64,000 nucleotides of DNA from the NCBI GenBank assembly GCA_934691935.1, contig CAKUTH010000002.1, forward strand, positions 248,001-312,000. The letters run 5' to 3'. Both the position numbers and the translations under genes were made by a program. Source of the stretch: an uncultured Candidatus Melainabacteria bacterium (GTDB taxonomy: Bacteria > Cyanobacteriota > Vampirovibrionia > Gastranaerophilales > Gastranaerophilaceae). The notes beneath the pieces are model-generated. The model did no database searches, had not been told where the DNA came from, and saw nothing but the letters and a program-made list of their open reading frames with translations. Positions within the stretch are counted from its first letter, which is position 1. Each line of letters starts with the position of its first letter. Below are positions 32,467 to 40,590 of the stretch, one piece after another.

Positions 32467-33474
32467 TTAGGCGTTTGTAGGTTTTGTATCGGGGATAGGT
32501 TTGTTTTTGTCAAATCTGTCTGCCAAAAATGTTGATATGACAGGGATTATAATGTAATAAATTCCGCCTAAAATCAATGCAGGTTTTGTAACTCTTATGC
32601 CTTCTACGTATTTTTCGAGTTTTGGTGAATTTTTGTTTGCTTTGCGGAAGTTTTCGATGAATTTTTCAGTAGGTTTTTTAAGTGCTTTATCAATTATGTA
32701 CGAGCCTGCAATACATAATCCTGTTGAAATTCCAGCGTTATACATCAGAGCTTTTTTGCGGTCTTGTTCAATTTTTTTGTTTTTTGCGGTTTGCGTAATA
32801 AAAGCGCCTGTTGCAACGACATCCGTCAAGCACATAATGTGTTGTTCAAAATTGGTGTTGTGGAATTTTTCGGTTAATTTTTGAACTGCGTTAGTGTCAA
32901 TGAGTTTGCCGATTCCTTTAGATAAATTTCCAGTGAAAGTTGCAGTACCTGTCATTGCGCATTTATTGCGCAATCTATTAGAGTTTGCTCCAAATGAAGA
33001 ATTATTTGCGTTGGATGTTGGTAAATCTTGATTTTCTTTTTTAGGGAAAATTTTTGCCATAAAAGGTGGTATAAGAGCGCAAGTTAGGATTGATTTAGGT
33101 ATTGCTATTAAAAAACCTAAACCGAGATTAAACAATTGCGTCGCAAACGCATATTTTTTAGGGGTAGAAAGTCTTTTCAATGTTTGAGGTTTTAAGTATT
33201 TTGTTTTGTTTTTGTCAATTTCTTTGAGCGCATTTGAAACAGGCAAAGACGCGCCAAGCATTAACCCGTAGCCAACAGCTGTAGATGCAAATGATTTTAT
33301 GCAAGCATATTTTTTATTTTCTTTGTTAGTGTTTGGGGTCGATAATATTGCAATAGGTCTTGCAATTGTGGATAAAGCAAGTGAAACCGAGCCAACAAAG
33401 ATTGCACTTTTGTTTGAAGCAAATTCTAATCCTTTTTTGAAAATTCGGTTTGTGTAAATTGACTGTACTTTCAT
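32467..33474 (-). CDS. Membrane-associated hypothetical protein with an SSFGA motif
   Basis: A 335-residue basic protein with several hydrophobic stretches (for example residues 22-45, 65-85, 118-140, 240-262 and 300-318). It also has a Ser/Asn linker containing SSFGANSNRLRNK and TFTGNLSKG. I do not recognise a family; the motif style resembles lineage-specific proteins elsewhere in this window. TATAAT (minus strand, 33483-33488) ends 8 nt before the ATG, so the message may be leaderless. It diverges from pnuC across only 25 nt. Confidence 0.65.
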   Translation of the reverse strand: MKVQSIYTNRIFKKGLEFASNKSAIFVGSVSLALSTIARPIAILSTPNTNKENKKYACIKSFASTAVGYGLMLGASLPVSNALKEIDKNKTKYLKPQTLKRLSTPKKYAFATQLFNLGLGFLIAIPKSILTCALIPPFMAKIFPKKENQDLPTSNANNSSFGANSNRLRNKCAMTGTATFTGNLSKGIGKLIDTNAVQKLTEKFHNTNFEQHIMCLTDVVATGAFITQTAKNKKIEQDRKKALMYNAGISTGLCIAGSYIIDKALKKPTEKFIENFRKANKNSPKLEKYVEGIRVTKPALILGGIYYIIIPVISTFLADRFDKNKPIPDTKPTNA

Positions 33475-33482
33475 CTCAATTT

Positions 33483-33492
33483 ATTATACAAT
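33483..33492. promoter_or_regulatory. Overlapping divergent -10 boxes (membrane protein / pnuC)
   Basis: A minus-strand TATAAT (33483-33488) and a plus-strand TACAAT (33487-33492) overlap by 2 nt. They sit 8 and 7 nt from the respective start codons. Confidence 0.55.
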
Positions 33493-33499
33493 GCTCATA

Positions 33500-34201
33500 A
33501 TGAAAATTACAGAAATTACAAAAAAAGAGTTACAGGGTTGGAAACTTTACGAGTCGGTGGGGCTTTTTGCTGTTATTTTTTTTATTTTAACAAATGCATA
33601 TTTGTTAAAAGATAGTCCAGTTGCGGTTTGTTCTGCTATATGCGGGATTTTGTATACAATAATTGCAGGCAAAGGAAAAATTTCTTGTTACTTTTTCGGT
33701 TTGGCGGGGTCTGGTTGTTATATTTGGCTTTCTTTTAAAAATGCGCTTTGGGGAAATATGCTGTTATACCTTTGTTATTATATTCCAATGCAGGTTTTGG
33801 GAATTTTTAAATGGAAAAAGCACTTGGAAGAAAAATCAAAAGAGATTATAAAAACAAAATTGGATGCTGTAGAACGAATAAAATTAGTATTAGTGGGTAC
33901 ATTGGGTTGTGCATTGACGATTTTTTTACTATATTTTACAGGAGATAAAAGTCCTATAATAGATGGGATTACAACATTTTTATCAATAATCGGAATGTAT
34001 TTGACAGTTAGACGTTGCATAGAACAATGGGTAATTTGGATGATTGTTAATGGTTTGTCGTTTATTATGTGGGCAAATCTTGTTGTCAATGGTACAAAAG
34101 CGTATTCAACTGTTGTGATGTGGGGTGTATATTTCATCCTCGCTGTATATTTTTATTTTGTATGGAAAAAAGAAATTTATACAAAAAAAATCGCCAGTTA
34201 A
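33500..34201 (+). CDS. pnuC: PnuC-type nicotinamide riboside transporter
   Basis: A 233-residue inner-membrane protein with seven or so helices that takes up an NAD precursor by facilitated diffusion. Family features are the GNMLLYLCYYIPMQVLGIFKW stretch (helices 3-4, seen as NMLLYLCYY and PMQ..G...W) and RRCIEQWVIWMIVNGLSFIMW. The start at 33500 is chosen over an ATG 9 nt upstream because the latter would lie inside the -10 box (33487-33492). No NAD or other riboswitch is possible with such a short leader. Confidence 0.85.
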   Translation: MKITEITKKELQGWKLYESVGLFAVIFFILTNAYLLKDSPVAVCSAICGILYTIIAGKGKISCYFFGLAGSGCYIWLSFKNALWGNMLLYLCYYIPMQVLGIFKWKKHLEEKSKEIIKTKLDAVERIKLVLVGTLGCALTIFLLYFTGDKSPIIDGITTFLSIIGMYLTVRRCIEQWVIWMIVNGLSFIMWANLVVNGTKAYSTVVMWGVYFILAVYFYFVWKKEIYTKKIAS

Positions 34202-34242
34202 ATCTGACGATAAAATTTGTTGCTACTCCCAAATCTCGTAGC

Positions 34243-34479
34243 CTAGTGTGTAGTAGTAGTAAAACCTGCTTTGTGAAATTTCATCAGTTTGGCAAGATGC
34301 CATTCTTTTGCTGTAATATCACTAATTTTGTTTTTTATATCTTCTAATTCTGCAAGAAGTGTTGATAAATTTTTTCTTTCAGATGTTGAAGACGCCAAGG
34401 TTGGAGTTTCAAATTGTTCTTCATCCTCTAGCCAATTCATTGGAAAACAGTTGTTTTCAAAAAGTTCTTTACTATTCAT
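34243..34479 (-). CDS. Small acidic hypothetical protein (second gene of a pair)
   Basis: A 78-residue protein starting MNSKELFENNCFPMNWLEDE, with a helical C-terminal part (NLSTLLAELEDIKNKISDIT) that could form a coiled coil. A strong ribosome-binding site, AAGGAGG, lies inside the end of the preceding gene and the start codon overlaps its stop (TAATG). The two are therefore translationally coupled. No family is recognised. Confidence 0.65.
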   Translation of the reverse strand: MNSKELFENNCFPMNWLEDEEQFETPTLASSTSERKNLSTLLAELEDIKNKISDITAKEWHLAKLMKFHKAGFTTTTH

Positions 34480-34706
34480 TAACCCTCCTTAGCTGTTTTT
34501 TGATTTTGCAAGAAGAATGAATGAATCATATCTACTAAATCAAAGTTTCCATATTTAAACGCATAAGGTTTATTAGAATATTCGCTATCAGTAATTCTTT
34601 GAAGTTCTCTAACTTGTTTGTAGTCAGCTGAATTGAAGTTAAAACTTGTCATTTCACCATAATCTAACATCAAATCATCTACATCAATAATTTTTTTCTC
34701 GTCCAT
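34479..34706 (-). CDS. Small acidic hypothetical protein (first gene of a pair)
   Basis: A 75-residue protein starting MDEKKIIDVDDLMLDYGEMT, with no membrane segment. The ATG at 34706 is preferred over an in-frame GTG two codons earlier because AGGAG lies 7 nt before it. Its stop overlaps the next start. The pair stands alone between convergent pnuC and a divergent binding protein. The size, strong ribosome-binding sites and overlap recall antitoxin-type or phage-type gene pairs, but no domain supports that. Confidence 0.65.
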   Translation of the reverse strand: MDEKKIIDVDDLMLDYGEMTSFNFNSADYKQVRELQRITDSEYSNKPYAFKYGNFDLVDMIHSFFLQNQKTAKEG

Positions 34707-34851
34707 ATCCACACTCCTTATTTTGGAATTTTTAATCTACTAACAATTTATTTATCGGAATGCTTAGAAGAAAACTTTAGGTTTTTATTCTAAACCGTAA
34801 CATTTATTTACAAAAATTTTAATTTAATATATAATTTCATTGAGGTGGCTT

Positions 34852-35631
34852 ATGAAGAAGTTTGTTTTAAGTATTTTATTTTTGTGTTTAGTGCTTTGCG
34901 GTTGTGCAAAAAAGCAATCAAAACATTTTGATACTTTAGACAAAATTACGCAACGTGACAAATTGATTGTTGGAGTTCGTAATGATACTGCACCATTTGG
35001 GTTTGTTGATAAAAATGGAAATATTGTCGGCTATGATATTGATTTGGCACATATTATAGCAAAGAGTATTTTGAATGACGAAAACAAAGTCGAATTAGTG
35101 CCTGTTACAGCTTCAAATCGTATTATGAAACTGAATTCTGGTGAAGTCGATATGCTTATTGCGACGATGTCTATAACATCACAAAGGCAACAAATACTTG
35201 ATTTTTCAACACCATACCATGTCGCAGGTCAAGCAATTTTGGTTAAAAATACAAATAAAGCAACAAGTTTGAGGGATTTTGTCGGCAAAAAACTTATTAT
35301 TGTTTTTGGCTCAACAAGTGAAAATAATTTGCGCACAAACGTACCAGAGGTAAATGTTTTAGGATTTAAAAATTATCAGGATGCTTTTAATGCGTTGAAA
35401 TTGGGTAAAGCAGACGGTATTGTTGCTGATGATACAATATTATACAATTTAGCTTTGCAAGATAAATCAGTTAGAATTTTGTCAAAACGCTATTCACAAG
35501 AGCCTTACGCAGTTGCACTTCGCAAAGAAAATGAATCTGCACGATTGTTGAAAAGCATAGATTATACTATAGAAAATCTTCAAAGCTCTGGCAAACTAAA
35601 TAAAATGCGTACAAAATGGGGGATTAAGTAA
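34852..35631 (+). CDS. Extracellular amino-acid-type solute-binding lipoprotein
   Basis: A 259-residue periplasmic binding protein of the bacterial type 3 family, which captures amino acids for ABC uptake. It has a lipoprotein signal (LCLVLCGC, lipidated Cys about residue 21), then RDKLIVGVRNDTAPFGFVDKNG, IVGYDIDLAHIIAK, VDMLIATMSITSQRQQILDFS and GKADGIVADD, all family motifs. GAGGTGG is the ribosome-binding site and decides the ATG at 34852 over a TTG upstream. No permease or ATPase genes are adjacent, so it may serve a transporter encoded elsewhere. Confidence 0.88.
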   Translation: MKKFVLSILFLCLVLCGCAKKQSKHFDTLDKITQRDKLIVGVRNDTAPFGFVDKNGNIVGYDIDLAHIIAKSILNDENKVELVPVTASNRIMKLNSGEVDMLIATMSITSQRQQILDFSTPYHVAGQAILVKNTNKATSLRDFVGKKLIIVFGSTSENNLRTNVPEVNVLGFKNYQDAFNALKLGKADGIVADDTILYNLALQDKSVRILSKRYSQEPYAVALRKENESARLLKSIDYTIENLQSSGKLNKMRTKWGIK

Positions 35632-35652
35632 ATCACAACTCAGGCGATGTAG

Positions 35653-36054
35653 TTAAAAAATCTTTTTAAAATCTTTTTGAGTTTTTGCGTATTTGGTTAA
35701 TTTCATCATATTCTCAAAGAGCTTTTCAGATACAATATGCTCCATTTTGCAAGCTATATCAAGTGCTTCATCTTTTGATATAGCAAGAACTTCTGTAAAA
35801 AATTCAGTTAAATTTTCGTGTTTTTTCAGAATATTTTTTGCAATTTTTTCTCCCGCAGAAGTTAAAATTATTGGTGAATACGGTGAATATTCAATAAGTT
35901 TTTTTTCTGACAAAATGTTCAAAGCACCTGTGACAGAGGCTTTTTTAACATTGAGAGATTTTGCAATTGCCGTAACTTTTGCTTTGCCGTCTTTCAAAAC
36001 TTGTTTGTAAATTTCTTCGATATAATCTTCTAAACTTACTGAGAGTTTTTCCAT
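35653..36054 (-). CDS. DtxR/MntR-type metal-dependent regulator
   Basis: A 133-residue winged-helix repressor that usually senses iron or manganese. The N-terminal part (LEDYIEEIYKQVLKDGKAKVTAIAKSL, then VKKASVTGALNILSEKKLIEY) is the DtxR helix-turn-helix. The dimerisation part has ENLTEFFTEVLAISKDEALDIACKMEHIVSE with His and Glu metal-ligand candidates. It lacks an SH3-like domain, as in MntR. It starts right after the phosphatase stop codon, so the two form an operon. Confidence 0.88.
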   Translation of the reverse strand: MEKLSVSLEDYIEEIYKQVLKDGKAKVTAIAKSLNVKKASVTGALNILSEKKLIEYSPYSPIILTSAGEKIAKNILKKHENLTEFFTEVLAISKDEALDIACKMEHIVSEKLFENMMKLTKYAKTQKDFKKIF

Positions 36055-36693
36055 TTATTTGCCTCTGACTATGTTAATTATTTCACAAGGGTCGTCGATA
36101 ATATAGTCTGCACCGTCAAGGTATGCTCTGCCACGAAATCCCCAAGTTACGCCTATACAAGGAATATTCGCGTTTTGCGCAGTTTGAACGTCGACTTCGG
36201 AATCTCCAACGTATATAGTTGAAGCCTTGTCTGTTCCCAATTCTTTCATAGCCTTGTAAACTCCAAACGGCGAAGGTTTTGGTAGTACATCTCCACCTTG
36301 ACCGATTGCAATATCAACAAGTCCATCGTAATACTTTTTGCATAATTCTTTTACCGCTAAATCGAATTTGTTAGATACGACACCAAGTTTTATGCCTTCT
36401 GATTTTAGGGTTTTCAACATTGTTTCTATATAATTATAAGAAACAGTGTTGTTGTACATGTTTTTTTCATAGTGTTTTTTGAATACATCAAGACATTCCT
36501 CAACGTTTTCGCAATTCTCTGGGACAGCACGTTCAATAAGTTTGCGCACTCCATTTCCGACAAAATAGCGAATTTCCTCAAGAGTTCTTTCTGGGTAACC
36601 AAATTGGCGCAACGCATAATTTGTACTTTCTTTCAAGTCCAGTAATGTATTCAACAAAGTTCCGTCTAAATCAAAAATAACAGTTTTTATCAT
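36055..36693 (-). CDS. HAD-family phosphatase, phosphoglycolate phosphatase-like
   Basis: A 212-residue haloacid dehalogenase enzyme. It has motif I FDLDGTLLNT with both catalytic Asp, motif II VVSNKFD, motif III Lys in LPKPSPF and motif IV VGDSEVDVQTAQNA, with an alpha-helical cap between I and II. It is close to Gph and pyrophosphatase PpaX types; the substrate is uncertain. The start MIKTVIFDLDG is preferred. TATACT on the minus strand (36702-36707) ends 8 nt before it, and it diverges from the ABC-F gene over 25 nt. Confidence 0.85.
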   Translation of the reverse strand: MIKTVIFDLDGTLLNTLLDLKESTNYALRQFGYPERTLEEIRYFVGNGVRKLIERAVPENCENVEECLDVFKKHYEKNMYNNTVSYNYIETMLKTLKSEGIKLGVVSNKFDLAVKELCKKYYDGLVDIAIGQGGDVLPKPSPFGVYKAMKELGTDKASTIYVGDSEVDVQTAQNANIPCIGVTWGFRGRAYLDGADYIIDDPCEIINIVRGK

Positions 36694-36701
36694 ATTTTTA
36701 T

Positions 36702-36709
36702 AGTATAAT
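36702..36709. promoter_or_regulatory. Overlapping divergent -10 boxes (HAD phosphatase / ABC-F)
   Basis: A minus-strand TATACT (36702-36707) and a plus-strand TATAAT (36704-36709) overlap almost completely. They sit 8 and 9 nt from the two start codons. Confidence 0.6.
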
Positions 36710-36718
36710 AAAAACATT

Positions 36719-38332
36719 ATGATAACAACAAATAAATTAACTGTGAGATTTGGTTCACAAACGCTTTTTGAAAACGTAAGTATAAAATTTACCCCAGGAA
36801 ATTGTTATGGCGTAATAGGCGCAAACGGCGCTGGAAAAAGTACGCTTTTGAGAGTTTTGTCAGGAGAAATTGAACCGACATCAGGTGAGGTTCATATATC
36901 TAAAGGGCAAAGGATTGCGGTTTTACGTCAAGACCATTTTGCTTTTGATGATTACAAGGTTATAGACACCGTAATTATGGGACATAAAAGGCTTTACGCC
37001 ATCATGCAAGAGCGTGATGCGCTTTATGCAAAACCTGATTTTAATGATGAGGATGGAATAAAAGTTGCACATTTGGAAGAAGAATTTGCTGAACTTGATG
37101 GATGGCAGGCCGAAGCTATGGCTTCATCTTTGCTTTCAGATTTGGGTATTCCTGATAGTATGCACTATGAATTAATGTCAGAACTTTCTGGTAGTGAAAA
37201 AGTCAGAGTACTTTTGGCGCAAGCGTTGTTTGGCAACCCTGATATTTTGCTACTTGATGAACCTACAAACCACCTTGACTTGAATACAATTGCTTGGTTA
37301 GAGGAATTTCTAATAAATTTTCAAAACCTTGTCATTGTTGTTTCGCACGACAGAAAATTTTTGGATAATGTTTGTACGCACATGGCAGATATTGATTATA
37401 AAAATATCCAACTTTATACTGGGAATTACTCTTTCTGGTCGCAAGCCAGTCAATTAATCCAAAAACAAAAAGAAGAACAAAATAAAAAAACCGAAGAAAA
37501 AATGGAAGAATTGAAGGCGTTTATTGCACGCTTTAGCGCAAATGCATCTAAAGCAAAACAGGCAACTTCAAGAAAAAATATGTTGGATAAACTTTCTTTG
37601 GAAGAAATTAAACCGTCATCAAGACAATACCCTAGAATTCGTTTTACATATAACAAAATTCCAGGGAAAGATGTGTTGCACGTAAAAAACTTGAACAAAT
37701 CTGTTGATGGTGAACTCTTGATTAAAAATTTGAGTTTTGAAATTAATCAAGGTGAAAAAGTTGCTTTTATTGCACGTGATCCATTTATTTTGACAAATTT
37801 GTTTGATATATTGGAAGAACGTGTAAAACCTGATAGCGGAGAAGTTTCTTGGGGTGTTACCGCAACGCATTCCTATTTTCCAAAAGATAATAATTTCTAT
37901 TTTGAAAATGATTTGACGATAATGCAATGGTTAGCACAATATTCACCTGACCAACACGTAAACTTCCTTCGCGGATATCTAGGCAGAATGCTATTTTCAG
38001 GCGACGATGCCGATAAAAAAGTTAACGTTCTTTCTGGTGGTGAAAAAGTTAGATGTATTCTTGCAAAAATGATGATTGCAGAAAGCAATGTGATGATTTT
38101 TGATGAACCTACAAACCACCTTGATTTGGAAAGTATTACGGCATTGAACAATGCGTTGATAGATTTTCCTGGAACAATTTTGTTTACATCTCAGGATTAT
38201 CAATTAATTCAAACTGTTGCAGACAGAATAATAGAGGTTTCACCAAAAGGTTACATAAATATGCGTAACAAATATGATGAATATCTCAAAAATCCTGTTG
38301 TAATAAAGAAACGCCAAGAAATTTACGGATAA
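36719..38332 (+). CDS. ABC-F family ATPase (YbiT/YkpA-like) with a lost second P-loop
   Basis: A 537-residue cytoplasmic protein with two ABC domains and the ABC-F linker, a group that acts on ribosomes. Domain 1 is intact: GANGAGKST (Walker A), LSGSEKVRVLLA (signature) and DILLLDEPTNHLD (Walker B) with SHDRKF. Domain 2 keeps LSGGEKVRCILA and VMIFDEPTNHLD, but its Walker A region reads AFIARDPFILTNLF, with no GxxGxGK. Its switch reads TSQDYQ instead of SHD. Domain 2 therefore probably cannot hydrolyse ATP normally. Confidence 0.92.
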   Translation: MITTNKLTVRFGSQTLFENVSIKFTPGNCYGVIGANGAGKSTLLRVLSGEIEPTSGEVHISKGQRIAVLRQDHFAFDDYKVIDTVIMGHKRLYAIMQERDALYAKPDFNDEDGIKVAHLEEEFAELDGWQAEAMASSLLSDLGIPDSMHYELMSELSGSEKVRVLLAQALFGNPDILLLDEPTNHLDLNTIAWLEEFLINFQNLVIVVSHDRKFLDNVCTHMADIDYKNIQLYTGNYSFWSQASQLIQKQKEEQNKKTEEKMEELKAFIARFSANASKAKQATSRKNMLDKLSLEEIKPSSRQYPRIRFTYNKIPGKDVLHVKNLNKSVDGELLIKNLSFEINQGEKVAFIARDPFILTNLFDILEERVKPDSGEVSWGVTATHSYFPKDNNFYFENDLTIMQWLAQYSPDQHVNFLRGYLGRMLFSGDDADKKVNVLSGGEKVRCILAKMMIAESNVMIFDEPTNHLDLESITALNNALIDFPGTILFTSQDYQLIQTVADRIIEVSPKGYINMRNKYDEYLKNPVVIKKRQEIYG

Positions 38333-38339
38333 TATCAAA

Positions 38340-39140
38340 TTATTTCGCAGAAATTATTTTAACTTCTTCTGGCTGAATTGTTCTGACATATTTAATTTGA
38401 GGCTCACCAAAAAGCATCATATATCCAGCTTTGTAGCCTGCTGGAATTTGTAAAGTTTTAGATAATTCTGGCATTGCTAACAAACAGAATTCACCAAGTC
38501 CGCACCAGCATGTACCTAAACCAAGACTTTGTGCATATAATTCGAAATAACTCAGCGCAATTGTAGGGTCAATATCTTTGCACGGAGCATCTTCAGGTGT
38601 AGCAACAACAAGAATATGCGGAGCTGTCCTAAATATTATATCTTCACCATTTAAAAATCTCTTTGCATAACCACTAAATTTCTGAGCAATAGGGTTTTCT
38701 GGTTCATTGTTTATCGCGTTGATAATTCTTTCATTAACATGATTTCTAAATTTGTTTAAAACTTCAATATCGTCAATAAAGGAAAAATGTAGCCTATGGT
38801 TGTTGCATCCAGTAGGAACAAATTTTAGCATGTCTTTTAATTTTTGCAATTTTTCTGGTGAAACGTTTTCTTGTTTGTAGTTTCTAAAACTTCTGCGAGA
38901 TTTAATCAAGTTTAAAATTTCATCTGGATTGTGTTTAAGTATTTCATCCGAATTTTTTGGGTTTTTATCAAAAATTGAAAGTGCGCCGACAGGACAAATT
39001 GCCAAACAGTGTTGACATTTGAAACATTTGCTTTCATCAAGTGTTGGTATTTTGTTGTCGTCAAATTTTATTGCGTTTGCAGAACAGTCGTTTACGCATA
39101 GTCCGCAATGAATACATTTTTTTTCATCAATTTTAAACAT
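38340..39140 (-). CDS. Ferredoxin-nitroreductase fusion protein
   Basis: A 266-residue protein. Residues 1-60 hold two 4Fe-4S motifs (CIHCGLCVNDC and CFKCQHCLAICP). Residues about 75-266 are an FMN-dependent nitroreductase domain (IKSRRSFRNYKQENV, PTGCNNHRLHFSF, then LGLGTCWCGLGE). It probably passes electrons from a low-potential donor to an organic substrate under anaerobic conditions. The ribosome-binding site is AAAAGGAG. It is divergent from the TolC gene at 39204. Confidence 0.9.
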   Translation of the reverse strand: MFKIDEKKCIHCGLCVNDCSANAIKFDDNKIPTLDESKCFKCQHCLAICPVGALSIFDKNPKNSDEILKHNPDEILNLIKSRRSFRNYKQENVSPEKLQKLKDMLKFVPTGCNNHRLHFSFIDDIEVLNKFRNHVNERIINAINNEPENPIAQKFSGYAKRFLNGEDIIFRTAPHILVVATPEDAPCKDIDPTIALSYFELYAQSLGLGTCWCGLGEFCLLAMPELSKTLQIPAGYKAGYMMLFGEPQIKYVRTIQPEEVKIISAK

Positions 39141-39203
39141 GATTTTTTACTCCTTTTATTTTTAGTATACTCTAAAAATTTTGATGATATAATCTAAAAT
39201 AGC

Positions 39204-40508
39204 ATGAAAAAGTTTTTAGTTTTACTTTTTATACTTTTTATAAGCCAAAGTGTTTATGCGCAAGAATTAAAGAAAATTACCTTGCAAGAAGCACTGGTAA
39301 TTGCTGTAGAAAACAATATTGATTACAAAGCCTCAAAAATTAATGTAGATATTGATAAAAACAAAGTTAAAATCTCAAACAAACTCCAAAACCCTGATAT
39401 AAATACGTTTTTTAACATCGGCGATATTGGTGTTGGCAATCCGCAAACAATTGGAGCATCTGAAACAATTGAGATAGCAAAACGTGACGCTCGCAAAAAA
39501 CTTGCTATGGCGAATTTGGAACTTACCAAAAAAAATCTTGAATACACAGAATTTGATTTGAAAATGGACGTCAGAGAGGCTTATGTTAACCTTGTTGCAT
39601 CAAAGGAAATTTTGATTACACTTGAAGCGCGAAGAAAACTTTTGAATGACCTTTTGGCTATCGCGAAAAAACGTGTTTCTGCGGGTGAAGTTGAGGAAAT
39701 AGACGTTATTCAAACTGAAATATCTTTGAACCAACTTGTTATTCAGGTTAATTCTCAAAAAGCTAATGTAAAATCCGCTATGCTTGAGTTTAACAAGGTT
39801 ATAAATGCAAATAACGGTAATGAGATTAAATATGACGCAGATGATGAAAATTTTTCGGATAAAGAAGATTTTTTGGCACTTTTGAGCCCAAGACCAGTCG
39901 ATAAACTTCCGCCGTTTGATGCTATTTTACATAATTCAGTCAAAAATCGATTTGATATAAAAATTGCGCAACAAGAAATTGATGTAGCCAAGAAAAATTT
40001 AACATATACAGAACGTTTGCGAGTACCTGATATTCAACTTTTTGGCGGTTATGGATATATGACTAGTGCAATGAGCGACAAGGGGCGTTTTACTGAAGGT
40101 GCTTATGCTGGAGCAAATTTGATTAATATTCCGCTTTTCTATACTTATCATCCAGAAATTCAAAATGCCAAAATGGAATTGGAGCAAGCGGAATTGAAAT
40201 ATGCCTCAACCGAAAATAAAGCCGTTAATGATTTACAAAGTGCTTATGAAAAATTTGTCACAGCGCAAATAAATTTGAATTATTACAATGATAACTTACT
40301 TAAAAATTCAAAAGAAATGATTAAAGAAGCCAAGAAAAATTATGCAGAAGGTAAATCGAGTTTGACGACGTTGATAGTCATGGAACAGTCATATAGGTCT
40401 ATTAATGCAGGCTATATCTATGCATTAGCCGATTATTATAATTGTTGGATTAATTTCTTGAGAGAAGTTAACGTCGAAAACTTTAATCTTGATAAAGAAA
40501 GTTTGTAA
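39204..40508 (+). CDS. TolC-family outer-membrane protein (CzcC-like)
   Basis: A 434-residue outer-membrane factor. A signal peptide (MKKFLVLLFILFISQSVYAQ) is followed by two OEP repeats: ITLQEALVIAVENNIDYKAS near the start, and a second long helical hairpin to about residue 420. It resembles CzcC/CusC-like channels used with RND pumps, but no pump genes are adjacent. TATAAT (39188-39193) ends 10 nt before the ATG and no Shine-Dalgarno sequence is present. It ends at a terminator shared with pckA. Confidence 0.88.
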   Translation: MKKFLVLLFILFISQSVYAQELKKITLQEALVIAVENNIDYKASKINVDIDKNKVKISNKLQNPDINTFFNIGDIGVGNPQTIGASETIEIAKRDARKKLAMANLELTKKNLEYTEFDLKMDVREAYVNLVASKEILITLEARRKLLNDLLAIAKKRVSAGEVEEIDVIQTEISLNQLVIQVNSQKANVKSAMLEFNKVINANNGNEIKYDADDENFSDKEDFLALLSPRPVDKLPPFDAILHNSVKNRFDIKIAQQEIDVAKKNLTYTERLRVPDIQLFGGYGYMTSAMSDKGRFTEGAYAGANLINIPLFYTYHPEIQNAKMELEQAELKYASTENKAVNDLQSAYEKFVTAQINLNYYNDNLLKNSKEMIKEAKKNYAEGKSSLTTLIVMEQSYRSINAGYIYALADYYNCWINFLREVNVENFNLDKESL

Positions 40509-40532
40509 ATATAAAAAAATTTTTTACTACTA

Positions 40533-40565
40533 AAAAAGCCCCGCAGGATTTGCGAGGCTTTTTAA
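40533..40565. terminator. Bidirectional terminator between the TolC gene and pckA
   Basis: AAAAAAGCC, CCGCA, GGAT, TTGCG and AGGCTTTTT form a stem with one bulge and with A and T runs on either side. Confidence 0.85.
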
Positions 40566-40590
40566 TTTTGTTTGTTCCTTGTATGTCAGA

